Part shown: piece after piece, positions 31,367-39,822 of the stretch
Layout of the letters: every line of letters starts with the position of its first letter
Position numbering within the stretch: the stretch's first letter is position 1
Assembly (NCBI GenBank): GCA_964598565.1
Contig: CAZRCG010000002.1
Coordinates: 62,001 to 126,000, forward strand
Length of the DNA stretch: 64,000 bases
Direction: 5' to 3'
Source: CAZRCG01 sp964598565
GTDB taxonomy: Bacteria; Bdellovibrionota; UBA2394
Made by a program: the position numbers and the translations under genes
Notes under the pieces: model-generated
What the model saw: only the letters and a program-made list of their open reading frames with translations
Database searches by the model: none
What the model was told of the DNA's origin: nothing

Positions 31367-32752
31367 TCATCCTGAAAGAGCCGCTACCGACTCCGTACAA
31401 GACTTCTTTCCTGCTCGCTCCAACGACCGCAGTGCCTGGTTTAAACGAGAAAAGGCCTCTTTCATCGCAGATTTGGAATACGGTCCCTGAGTATCCGACA
31501 AAGGCCGACCTACTATGTACGTGGTCTCTGCTTTGACAGGTGCAAACATTTTGACCAACTGAAGATAGTTCTCTGCCCACTTCTGTATATGCTGTGCATG
31601 ACGAAGGCCATTTTCGAGCGTTTCATGATTCGTCAATTGAATAAGAACTTTCACAAGACGCTCAGAGGTTTTTTCCAATCGCTGAGAGCGAATCTGCATC
31701 GTCGCAAAATCCATGAAGCCAATCACGCCAGCATCAAAAAGCGTGCGGGAAAGCGCAAGCAGCATTTGAGTCGGAACCGTGAGAAGTCCCTCCAACATCA
31801 ATATGTCTTCGACTGAAGGCGGCATATTACTTTTCAATTTATTGAGAATGGGCGCGACAATCATAGAAGGCGCGAAGTCTGAACTCTCGCCTACTTCTGC
31901 GCCGCTATTTGCATTGCTATTAAATGCGACGCCCTGCAACCATAGAGGCGACTCCTGAAGATGGATGAAAGCGTGGAGGGGCTCTCCTAAAATGGCGCCC
32001 TGATGTTTTGCCTGTATTTGAAGACTTTGTGGATTTTGTGCCATGGAAAAGAGCTTCTTCATTTTCCATCGCCGTAGTGGAAGACGAACCGTATTCACCA
32101 GTCGGGTCCCGAGCGACTGCTTTTCAGGATAAGCACGCCAATACTCGGAAGGAATCATAAGAGGACCTATCGTTAAAGCCCACAAAACAGGAAACATCGC
32201 GCACAAGGGCCCCAAACCGGGAACGGTCGGCATGCCTGCTGTTAAGAGAAGAGCCGAATGCTCGATGACCTCAAAGGTAAAGTAACTGGCCCCAAATAAG
32301 ATTCCATATTTTGCCGCCTTACCCGAACTCTCTCCCAAGAACGTCGAAAGCTTATGAAGCGCTTTCTTGTACCATCGCCTATGCACCTCTTCGAATGTAA
32401 ATGATTCTGGAACTTCCCCTGCGCTATCGAGATCTCGATAGCGCATCATCGCTTTATTCACCGCCGTCGAAAAAACGGCGGGCACTAATTTACCCGAACC
32501 ATGAACAAACGAATAATTGCCTATCGCTTCGCTGTTCACATTCGCTGGCGAGGCTGTTTGATTCGCATTTAACTCGTCGCCAAGTGCGTCTAGCAGGAGT
32601 GTAAGAAAGAGCGCTGAATGGTTGGCGAGCTCGGTGGAAGTCACACAATCAGGGCAGTCATGACCCGAATGAGCCTCCACACTGCCCACAAAGAGAACGG
32701 TGGATATAATACACCCTTGAATGCCCTGGAACCAAATACCCCGTAGTGTCAC
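31367..32752 (-). CDS. Fur-box-preceded exported membrane protein with N-terminal His/Cys motif, function unknown
   Basis: 461 residues from GTG 32752. The N-terminal hydrophobic segment ends ...SVEAHSGHDCPDC, so after signal cleavage the mature protein would begin with two histidines and two cysteines close together, a plausible metal-binding tip. Later hydrophobic stretches at about 150-210 (YGILFGASYFTFEVIEH, PTVPGLGPLCAMFPVLWALT) suggest membrane helices. The C-terminal half is soluble and helical. A perfect Fur-type palindrome lies 22 bases upstream of the start, so expression is probably controlled by iron or a related metal. No family recognised. Confidence 0.65.
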   Translation of the reverse strand: MTLRGIWFQGIQGCIISTVLFVGSVEAHSGHDCPDCVTSTELANHSALFLTLLLDALGDELNANQTASPANVNSEAIGNYSFVHGSGKLVPAVFSTAVNKAMMRYRDLDSAGEVPESFTFEEVHRRWYKKALHKLSTFLGESSGKAAKYGILFGASYFTFEVIEHSALLLTAGMPTVPGLGPLCAMFPVLWALTIGPLMIPSEYWRAYPEKQSLGTRLVNTVRLPLRRWKMKKLFSMAQNPQSLQIQAKHQGAILGEPLHAFIHLQESPLWLQGVAFNSNANSGAEVGESSDFAPSMIVAPILNKLKSNMPPSVEDILMLEGLLTVPTQMLLALSRTLFDAGVIGFMDFATMQIRSQRLEKTSERLVKVLIQLTNHETLENGLRHAQHIQKWAENYLQLVKMFAPVKAETTYIVGRPLSDTQGPYSKSAMKEAFSRLNQALRSLERAGKKSCTESVAALSG

Positions 32753-32773
32753 AGCTCAACGGACTACTCTTAT

Positions 32774-32788
32774 TGATAATCATTATCA
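32774..32788. promoter_or_regulatory. Fur box (perfect 7-1-7 palindrome)
   Basis: TGATAATCATTATCA matches the Fur consensus TGATAATnATTATCA at every position and is extended by flanking A/T symmetry (ATTGATAATCATTATCAAT). It lies 22 bases upstream of the GTG of the minus-strand gene ending at 31367, where Fur or a Fur-family repressor would block the promoter. The murF gene on the other side ends here, so it is not the target. Confidence 0.85.
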
Positions 32789-32886
32789 ATAAAAAAGACG
32801 GGGGATATTCTCTCACTGCGCTATTTTTTTCTGTCTGGTCGGAGTACGTGCGCGATATTCTCCAAAATTGTTTTTTCAGATTTGAA

Positions 32887-34275
32887 TCAAACAGATGAAG
32901 CTTTAAGATCTAAGCGATCTAAGATTTTCTCCAGGGCCATGCCTCGAGATCCCTTAAAAAAGAGGGTGTCGGCAGGTTTTAGATGGGCCCTTAGATCTTG
33001 GGCCAGATCCTCATGCTTATCAAAGCTCCCAACATTCTCTGGCTTTATGGGAAGCGCCGACAAAGCCTCGCGAAAATGGGGGCCGAGCACATAAACTTTA
33101 TCGAAACCTAAGACGGAAGCAAGGTTGAGAATACGCGTATGAGCCTGAGCTGTCGCATCGCCTAAGTCTAGCATATCGCCGAGAATGACTTGCTGAATGC
33201 AACCATCCGATAAATCTTTAAATGTTTGGAGAGCTTTTTCCATCGAATCAGGATTCGCATTGTAGCAATCGTCGTAAACTTGAATATCTTCTGAGTAGAG
33301 CTTCCATTGACTCCGATGAGGTTCCCCTTCAAAAGATTGAACAGCGCCCTTCAGCCGGGTGAGATGATCTAAGGTATACGGAAACACAAGCCCCACCATC
33401 GTCAGCGCCGCCATTAAATTCTGTGCATTGTGAGCACCAGGCAGTGGATTCAAAAACTTAAGACCATAAGCTTGCAGAGTCACAGGAGCGACGAAGAGCC
33501 CTTCATTCAGCGCTCTCGACTCAAGAGCATAGGTGACCCCCCTAAACTGTTTACCGTAGTCGTGATGAGCTTGCAAAATCCACGGCGAATCAAGATTCGC
33601 CGCAAAAAAACCTCCAGAGGCCTGAAGGTAATGAAATAGCTTCAACTCTTCTTGCGCCACTTGGTCGATCGTTCCCAACTTGTTGAGATGCTCTTCGGCG
33701 ATGGTCGTAATGAGTCCGTGCGTCGGCGCCACTACTTCTAAGTGGCGCTCCATCCAACCCGGTTCATCAATGCCAATCTCGATGACGGCAACCGTCTCTT
33801 GGCGAATCTGCAATAAGCTGAGCGCAATTCCCAAAATAGAATTAAGACTCTTGTGGGTTTTAAAAACAGCGTTCGGCCCGAGAAGCGATTTCAAAAGATG
33901 GGCCGTCCACTCCTTGGTCGTCGTCTTGCCATTACTACCCGCAATGGCCACCACAGGTATCGTCAGCCGACGACGATGCGCTTTTGCTAGCGCTCGTAGC
34001 GCTTCGGTTACGTCGGGCACCGCTACGAGTACAAAACTAGAAGGGAGCGCTAGGGCTCGCAGCTTTGCTTCATGCGACAAATCAATTAAAGCCCCGACGG
34101 CGCCTCGCTCTGAGGCTGCTGCCACAAAATCGTGGCCATCAAAGGTATCGCCCTTAATGGCCGCAAAAAAATCTCCCGGCTGAAGTTGCCGAGAGTCGCT
34201 AATGATTCTCTGCGCCGACCATGAAGAATCGACCGACACACGAAGAACCCCTGAAAGAAAATCTCCCGAAAACAT
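32887..34275 (-). CDS. murF: UDP-N-acetylmuramoyl-tripeptide--D-alanyl-D-alanine ligase
   Basis: 462 residues. N-terminal MurF domain (ISDSRQLQPGDFFAAIKGDTFDGHDF), central ATP-binding motif IAGSNGKTTTKEWT, then THKSLNSILGIALSLL corresponding to the N-x-x-x-G-x-P-L/A-T/S-L-L segment, the E-IGIDEPGWM motif, and in the C-terminal domain VYDDCYNANPDSMEKAL, a MurF hallmark. MurF adds D-Ala-D-Ala to the peptidoglycan precursor in the cytoplasm. It is not inside a mur/dcw cluster here. Confidence 0.92.
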   Translation of the reverse strand: MFSGDFLSGVLRVSVDSSWSAQRIISDSRQLQPGDFFAAIKGDTFDGHDFVAAASERGAVGALIDLSHEAKLRALALPSSFVLVAVPDVTEALRALAKAHRRRLTIPVVAIAGSNGKTTTKEWTAHLLKSLLGPNAVFKTHKSLNSILGIALSLLQIRQETVAVIEIGIDEPGWMERHLEVVAPTHGLITTIAEEHLNKLGTIDQVAQEELKLFHYLQASGGFFAANLDSPWILQAHHDYGKQFRGVTYALESRALNEGLFVAPVTLQAYGLKFLNPLPGAHNAQNLMAALTMVGLVFPYTLDHLTRLKGAVQSFEGEPHRSQWKLYSEDIQVYDDCYNANPDSMEKALQTFKDLSDGCIQQVILGDMLDLGDATAQAHTRILNLASVLGFDKVYVLGPHFREALSALPIKPENVGSFDKHEDLAQDLRAHLKPADTLFFKGSRGMALEKILDRLDLKASSV

Positions 34276-34349
34276 TCTTCGTTCAGTCTAAGAGAAATTT
34301 AGGGCAAATGCCTAGCCCACATATTTCACAACTCGACGAGAGACTGGAA

Positions 34350-35426
34350 TTATTTCGAGAATATGGTGACGGTTCCACCACCCTCAAGTAGTGCCTCAAC
34401 TTCAATAGCCTGAACACTTTCAAGAGTCATAAACTCCACATAGAGAATACGTCCATTTGAGGTGAAGTCATCGAGGAAACCTGCAGGCGGCGTTACGATA
34501 TCACCGGAACGTGCACGCAACTCGGAACCAACAGCTCCATCTGCCACATAGGCCCATTCCCCGTCGATCTCGCCTCGCTCGCCCGTCGTTAAAACGCCGG
34601 TAATTTTACTGAATCCGATGATTTTGGCGCCAGACTGCTCCACAGCAAAGAACGCCTTATAAGCTCCATTTATAAGAGTAGAATGGATATTAGTAAGCCT
34701 GCCGGATCCATTTGTCTCTATAGATGGCTCGTTATTATTCTCAATTGTAGGCTCCCCCTCATTGTCGACAATGAAAGCCTCTTTACAATCTTTTTTAACG
34801 CCGTCAATAACGATGCTGCCGGTGCAATTCAGCTGAGCGCTTTCGCCATCAAAATTGAAATCTAACGGTAGCGTGACGTTCTCAAACGATAAATTATGTT
34901 TTGCATATTTCCCCTGCGCGTTAAGACCAATACCTTCGATATTGTTCCCATTAATGGTCAAGCTCGAGAAATCCATCGGCATGGTGATGGCCATGGTACC
35001 CGAAAATCCACCGTCCTTTTCATCCAAGCACTCAGAGCCTGTGAGGTTAAAACTGACCTTGTCGCTATCGACTTTATAATCTAAAGACATATCACCCTGA
35101 ATTTTGCATTTTCTACGGCCACTTCCCGATTTTTCATCCCCAGAGCCTTCCCACTCGTCAGCATCTTCCGCTTCACTCTCATCAGAGTTCGCAGACATCG
35201 CTGAGGAAGAAAGAGACGAATAAGCGGTGGAATAAGAATTCGCCTGCGTGCTAACAGGCTTGGCTTGCCTGGCTCCTTGCGACGTTCCGCTTACCGAGTT
35301 TTTACTCGATGTAGCGTCCCGTTCGCCAAACGTCAAATTCGATTTATTGCCACCACCTCCACAGGCCGCTACGAGAGCCGTGACCGAGAGTATGGATATC
35401 ATTTTTAGATTCGTTACTAAATTCAT
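34350..35426 (-). CDS. Lipoprotein with Ser/acid-rich linker and beta-rich domain, function unknown
   Basis: 358 residues from ATG 35426, chosen because a signal peptide with lipobox (LVAACGGGG) follows and AAAGGA lies upstream; the longer open frame has no conserved features. After the lipidated cysteine comes a Ser/Asn-rich, then acidic linker (ESEAEDADEWEGSGDEKSG), then a basic RRKC. From residue about 105 the protein is beta-rich (MSLDYKVDSDKVSFNLTGSE), with three or four cysteines that may form disulfides. Probably outer-membrane or surface lipoprotein. No family recognised. Confidence 0.6.
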   Translation of the reverse strand: MNLVTNLKMISILSVTALVAACGGGGNKSNLTFGERDATSSKNSVSGTSQGARQAKPVSTQANSYSTAYSSLSSSAMSANSDESEAEDADEWEGSGDEKSGSGRRKCKIQGDMSLDYKVDSDKVSFNLTGSECLDEKDGGFSGTMAITMPMDFSSLTINGNNIEGIGLNAQGKYAKHNLSFENVTLPLDFNFDGESAQLNCTGSIVIDGVKKDCKEAFIVDNEGEPTIENNNEPSIETNGSGRLTNIHSTLINGAYKAFFAVEQSGAKIIGFSKITGVLTTGERGEIDGEWAYVADGAVGSELRARSGDIVTPPAGFLDDFTSNGRILYVEFMTLESVQAIEVEALLEGGGTVTIFSK

Positions 35427-35838
35427 AGAATATGGATCCTTTCGTATATGAACCTTTATCAATTCGTGAGTGGCGAATGCAAGATCTGTTCCGAGCTGTC
35501 GGTAGGCGCGCTCGAAGCCGCGCGGTGATCGCACAGACCTAACTAGAGAACCTTTTACTCAAAATTCATCTTTTCCAGCCAGAGTCAATGCGCGCGAGAC
35601 AAGCACCGACAATCAAGAGGCATAGTTCTTCCGTTCGAAGAGATACCTGACACAGGTGATGGGGAAAGAGGCATAGTGAGTAGTATTAAGCCAACTGGGT
35701 CAGGACAACGAGACGTCGACAGAAGTCGGCTTGCCGTCCACTCGCAAAGGCACGCTGCCAAACGAAACAATTTGCGCGGCCCTTCTCTTCAAAGTTATCA
35801 TCAGTTTAGCTATCATTTTGCAAGTTAGAGTGAGTCCG
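35427..35838. other. Intergenic region without a recognised gene
   Basis: The 412 bases between the divergent lipoprotein gene and the HExxH membrane protein presumably hold both promoters. GAGGCATAG occurs twice (35616 and 35669 regions). A TTG-started extension of the plus-strand gene to 35731 exists but has no ribosome binding site. I see no tRNA, strong hairpin or known operator. Confidence 0.5.
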
Positions 35839-36708
35839 ATGACTTGGAGGGGGGCCTGCTGTGACGCACGTGTTCTGTCTGTGATATCTCATGAAGGCGA
35901 AGAGTTTGGCTATGAACGAAAGCGATGGGTGGACACTGCGGCCCTTCCGGTCAGTGTGCTCATTGCGTTGATGGCCAATATTTTGGTCATCCCTGCGCTG
36001 CTTATGAATAGTATTCGGATTTGGCTGCATGAATTCGGCCACGCATTTATCGCCTGGTGGTCGAGCAGAGCGGCCACGCCACTCGGCCTAGGCTGGACAA
36101 GTTATAATTTAGAGCCGTCGTGGTTTGTCACGTTATGCTTTTTGTTTTTGATGGGCCTAGGCGCTTACAAAGCATGGATTCATCAGTATTTCTATTGGGC
36201 GACGATCTGCATGGCTTCGATCGTCATGCTCTTTCTATTCACCTTTGTTTGGAGTCATCACACGTTTCAGTGGGCCTTTTACTTTGGGGGTGTCGCCGGA
36301 GAGATTTATTTAAGTAGCATCTTGATCATTGGATTCTACTGCGATGGCCCACGAAAGATTCGATGGGACTTTCTGCGATTCCCCGTCTTGCTCGCTGCAA
36401 CCTATGTCTTTGTCGAATCTCTAAAATTATGGAGCGGGGTCTTGTCGATGACCCATGAAATTCCGTTTGGAACTCTGTGGGGCGGACAAGGCGATGCGGG
36501 AGGTGACATGAATCAGCTACGCGATGTCTTTGATTGGAGTGAGCGTCATATTGCCGGGGTGTACTGGCGCTGGATAGTTCTCTGCGGCGTCGCCATTTTC
36601 GTCGTATGGATCATCGCGTTTATACAAGCGTGGTCTAGGAGAAAGGGCAGACGGATACCAGATCCAACGATTCTCTTCGACATAGTCTCTAAGACGAGGC
36701 TCCAATAA
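35839..36708 (+). CDS. Membrane protein with HExxH motif, M50-like metallopeptidase candidate
   Basis: 289 residues from ATG 35839; the frame continues upstream to a TTG. There are six to seven helices. The second carries RIWLHEFGHAFIAWW, the zinc-binding HExxH of membrane-embedded M50-type peptidases. A partner D near the end (a typical N/L-D-G motif) is not obvious; GGQGDAGGDMNQL near residue 248 may replace it. Such proteins cleave substrates within the membrane, or are relatives without peptidase activity that keep the motif. No substrate or regulator gene is adjacent. Family assignment is tentative. Confidence 0.6.
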   Translation: MTWRGACCDARVLSVISHEGEEFGYERKRWVDTAALPVSVLIALMANILVIPALLMNSIRIWLHEFGHAFIAWWSSRAATPLGLGWTSYNLEPSWFVTLCFLFLMGLGAYKAWIHQYFYWATICMASIVMLFLFTFVWSHHTFQWAFYFGGVAGEIYLSSILIIGFYCDGPRKIRWDFLRFPVLLAATYVFVESLKLWSGVLSMTHEIPFGTLWGGQGDAGGDMNQLRDVFDWSERHIAGVYWRWIVLCGVAIFVVWIIAFIQAWSRRKGRRIPDPTILFDIVSKTRLQ

Positions 36709-36775
36709 CGCATAAAAAATCTCGTGTGACGATACAGCGAGCGCTCGCTCTTGATCACAGTAAGATGGTATCGAG

Positions 36776-38383
36776 TCAGCAGCCCGCAAAACCGCGACGT
36801 ACGGTATTCTCCGCTACGCTACGCGGCTCAAGAAATTGTAGTAGATAGTCTGGCCCACCAGCCTTCGAGCCGATTCCCGACATCTTAAAACCTCCAAACG
36901 GATGGCGTTCCACAACGGCCCCCGTAATGGCCCGATTGATATAGAGATTGCCCACTTCAAACTCTTGTTTCGCTCGCTCGATATGACTGGGGGATCGTGA
37001 GTAAATACCCCCGGTAAGCGCGTAAGCCACAGAGTTTGCATCACGCAGCGCCTCGTCCAGGTTTTTCACCTTTTTCACGAGAACGACCGGGCCAAAAATT
37101 TCATTCTGAAACAGAGGCTCCTCCGTTGTCTGACATTCGAAAATGGTCGGCGGCACAAAATAACCTTCGGCGGGCAGGGTTTGAGCGCGATAGAGAAGCT
37201 TCATACGCTTGGAACCGTCTTCGATGGTCGATAAAATACGTTGCTGAGCTTTCGTATCGATTACCGGGCCCACCTGAAATTCGGGGTTTACAGCTTCGCC
37301 TACTCGTAGCGATTTCGTCGCTTCAATAAACCGAGCGACAAATACATCGTAAACAGCTTCATGAACCAAAAGACGGCTCAGAGCCGAACACTTCTGCCCC
37401 TGAAAACCGAAGGCCGAATGGAGTGCCCCTGCAATCGCCTCATCGATATCGGCGTCTTCGTCGATGATGAGGGCGTTCTTGCCTCCCATTTCGCAAATCA
37501 CTTTTTTTACGCCCCGCTGGCCAGGCACAGGTTTCTTGGCGGCATTCTCAATAATTGAAAGACCTACCGACGCTGACCCCGTAAACGCGATGAGATCCAC
37601 ACGAGGATCTCCCGTCAAAATGGGGCCGATCTCTGAACCAACGCCTGGTAAAAAATAAAAAGCCGACTTAGGAAATCCAACCTCTGCAATGCCCTGAGCC
37701 AGCTTCGCGCCAATCACGGCTGAGGTTTCGGCGGGCTTGAAAATAACCGTATTACCTGTCACCAGTGAGGCCACCGTCATGCCCGCAAGAATGGCTAATG
37801 GAAAATTCCACGGCGCAATCACCACGGCAATTCCCTTGGGAAAATAGGACATCGTATTAGACTCGCCCTGAACGATCTGATTGATTCGCGGCGTTCCCAA
37901 TCGTCGCATCTCCGACGCATAGTAATGACAAAAATCGATGGCTTCTGCGACATCGGCATCGGCCTCTCGCCATGTCTTGCCCACTTCGTAGACCATCCAA
38001 GCAGCCAGCTCATAGCGTCTCTCAAACATCCAAGCGCCCAAAGCATCAACGAGTCGTGTACGCTCCTCCACCGACGTTCGCCCCCAGGTTTTCGCCCCTT
38101 CATGAACGGTCTTCAGCGCCGCTTCAACATCGGCGGACGTCGCCAGCTCGACCCTGCCGATACACTGCGAGGGCTTTGAGGGATTCACACTCGATAATAT
38201 GGTCCGTGAACTTGATGACACTGCGGCGCCATCTCGAAGGCCATATAATGTCTCAAACTGAGTCGGCAAAGACTCCAGAGTCTTCAACATTTTCTGACGA
38301 ACGGGCTCTTCAGAAAAATTCAAATAGTCACAATTTTTAAACGTCTTGGTTAGTTCGGTGGCTTTCATCGCTACGGCTGTCAT
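36776..38383 (-). CDS. 1-pyrroline-5-carboxylate dehydrogenase
   Basis: 535 residues, an aldehyde dehydrogenase. Visible motifs are APWNFPLAILAGM (NAD site), FTGSASVG, the catalytic glutamate in ICEMGGKNA and the catalytic cysteine in FGFQGQKCSALSRL. The P5CDH branch is indicated by YEVGKTWREADADVAEAIDF and by GFKMSGIGSKAGGPDYLLQF near the end. It oxidises glutamate semialdehyde to glutamate. It overlaps the proline dehydrogenase gene by four bases, so the two act as a split PutA. The start has a perfect AGGAGG site. Confidence 0.93.
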   Translation of the reverse strand: MTAVAMKATELTKTFKNCDYLNFSEEPVRQKMLKTLESLPTQFETLYGLRDGAAVSSSSRTILSSVNPSKPSQCIGRVELATSADVEAALKTVHEGAKTWGRTSVEERTRLVDALGAWMFERRYELAAWMVYEVGKTWREADADVAEAIDFCHYYASEMRRLGTPRINQIVQGESNTMSYFPKGIAVVIAPWNFPLAILAGMTVASLVTGNTVIFKPAETSAVIGAKLAQGIAEVGFPKSAFYFLPGVGSEIGPILTGDPRVDLIAFTGSASVGLSIIENAAKKPVPGQRGVKKVICEMGGKNALIIDEDADIDEAIAGALHSAFGFQGQKCSALSRLLVHEAVYDVFVARFIEATKSLRVGEAVNPEFQVGPVIDTKAQQRILSTIEDGSKRMKLLYRAQTLPAEGYFVPPTIFECQTTEEPLFQNEIFGPVVLVKKVKNLDEALRDANSVAYALTGGIYSRSPSHIERAKQEFEVGNLYINRAITGAVVERHPFGGFKMSGIGSKAGGPDYLLQFLEPRSVAENTVRRGFAGC

Positions 38384-39822
38384 AGTATCCTCCTAATTTC
38401 GTCACGTACCTCACACTGAGGATCCCGCAAGAGCTCCTTGATCTCTTTCTTGTTCATAAAACTCTGCTTCAAAAAAGAGTCATTCGACGAATTTTCAAGC
38501 AGTCGTCGCACTAAATACGAGAGTCCGGGCAAAAGCTCTCCCACGGGATCATACTCACGCAATCGAAACTTCATATCAATGAGCGAATCCTTGAAAGGCT
38601 CCGCCATGCCGTAAAGCATTTGTAATTCGTAGGCATCTCGAGGCAAATCAAGTGTCTCGGCAAAGACCACACTCGAAGCAATCGAACGTATATTATGAGA
38701 CCCCAAAGCCAACTCGAGCGACGGATACGCGCGCAAAAGCTCGCGTGAACATGCCTCAAAATTTGCATCGGTGGCTGCCTTCTGACTGAAGACGGGAATG
38801 GACCAACCATTTTGAGACGCATGAATCACTTCAAAATCCCAGTAGGCCCCTTTCACTAAGCGAATAGTAAAGGGGGTGCCTCGTCGCCTTGCCGTCGCAA
38901 TCCAGTCAGAGACTTGGTCGAGTGAGTTTTGAAGATAGGCCTGGCAAACAATTCCGAGATGGCGATAGTTAATAAACTCAGGATGAAAAAGCACTCGCTT
39001 GAACAACTCACGAGTCAATTCACAGAGATCAAAGAACTCCATATCGAAGTTGACGAAGATACCGCCCTCTTTGGCCGCCCGCAAAAGCGGAAGCAGCCGC
39101 GACATCAAACGTTCCAGTGAAGCTTCAAAAGCACATGGGTCGATACGGCAGTCAAGCGCAGAAATTTTGATCGAAATATTGGCTTTCGGAATGGGGCCCA
39201 AAGCTGAGGAATCAATCTGAGGGATGAACGGCCAATCGACGGTCTCGCGGGTTAAATCCGCAATCAATCGATGATAGCGATCACGATAGTGCTCAGCCTC
39301 CAGGTCCGATAAAATGGATTCTCCCAAAATATCGAGAGTAAATCCTCGGCACATGGTTTCGCGACGGCGACGCAATCGAGTGGCCGCGGTCTTTAGATCA
39401 GAGCCCACAATGAAAACTTTGCCCATACTCTGAACATTCTTAACGGCCATCTCTGCCACAAAATCGCTAAGTCCCGGGATACGAAGCGCAAAAGAGGCAA
39501 GCGAAAGTAGCCTCGGCCAAGAACCTTCGAAATTTTTCGGTCGGGCGAGATACTCCAACAATTCTTTCTTCTTCTGATGGAGTGTCTGTAATACCGGCAA
39601 TACATCGACAAAGCGAAAAAGCTGCGTCTTCACTCGCGGGTCACGAGTGGCAAGATCCATCATCTTGGCATACCACCACGAGGTGCTCACTTTGCGGGCA
39701 TCGACTCCTTCAAATATTCTATGGCCCAGCGACAGGATGCGTGATTCAATCGCTTCGTACGATGGCGCGCGCAACGATTCTACAGACGACGGTTCGTTTG
39801 AAATCATGGCTGAAGGGTGCAT
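38380..39822 (-). CDS. Proline dehydrogenase
   Basis: 480 residues. The FAD-binding TIM barrel of PRODH is recognisable: ISIKISALDCRIDP, IFVNFDMEFFDL, GIVCQAYLQNS, FTIRLVKGAYWDFE, ALGSHNIRSIAS and YELQMLYGMAEPF. About 150 residues precede the barrel, comparable with the arm of PutA, and there is no DNA-binding domain. It passes electrons to quinone and produces pyrroline-5-carboxylate for the next gene. Start M at 39822 or M at 39807. Its 5' end lies opposite the start region of the divergent GGDEF gene. Confidence 0.92.
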   Translation of the reverse strand: MHPSAMISNEPSSVESLRAPSYEAIESRILSLGHRIFEGVDARKVSTSWWYAKMMDLATRDPRVKTQLFRFVDVLPVLQTLHQKKKELLEYLARPKNFEGSWPRLLSLASFALRIPGLSDFVAEMAVKNVQSMGKVFIVGSDLKTAATRLRRRRETMCRGFTLDILGESILSDLEAEHYRDRYHRLIADLTRETVDWPFIPQIDSSALGPIPKANISIKISALDCRIDPCAFEASLERLMSRLLPLLRAAKEGGIFVNFDMEFFDLCELTRELFKRVLFHPEFINYRHLGIVCQAYLQNSLDQVSDWIATARRRGTPFTIRLVKGAYWDFEVIHASQNGWSIPVFSQKAATDANFEACSRELLRAYPSLELALGSHNIRSIASSVVFAETLDLPRDAYELQMLYGMAEPFKDSLIDMKFRLREYDPVGELLPGLSYLVRRLLENSSNDSFLKQSFMNKKEIKELLRDPQCEVRDEIRRIL

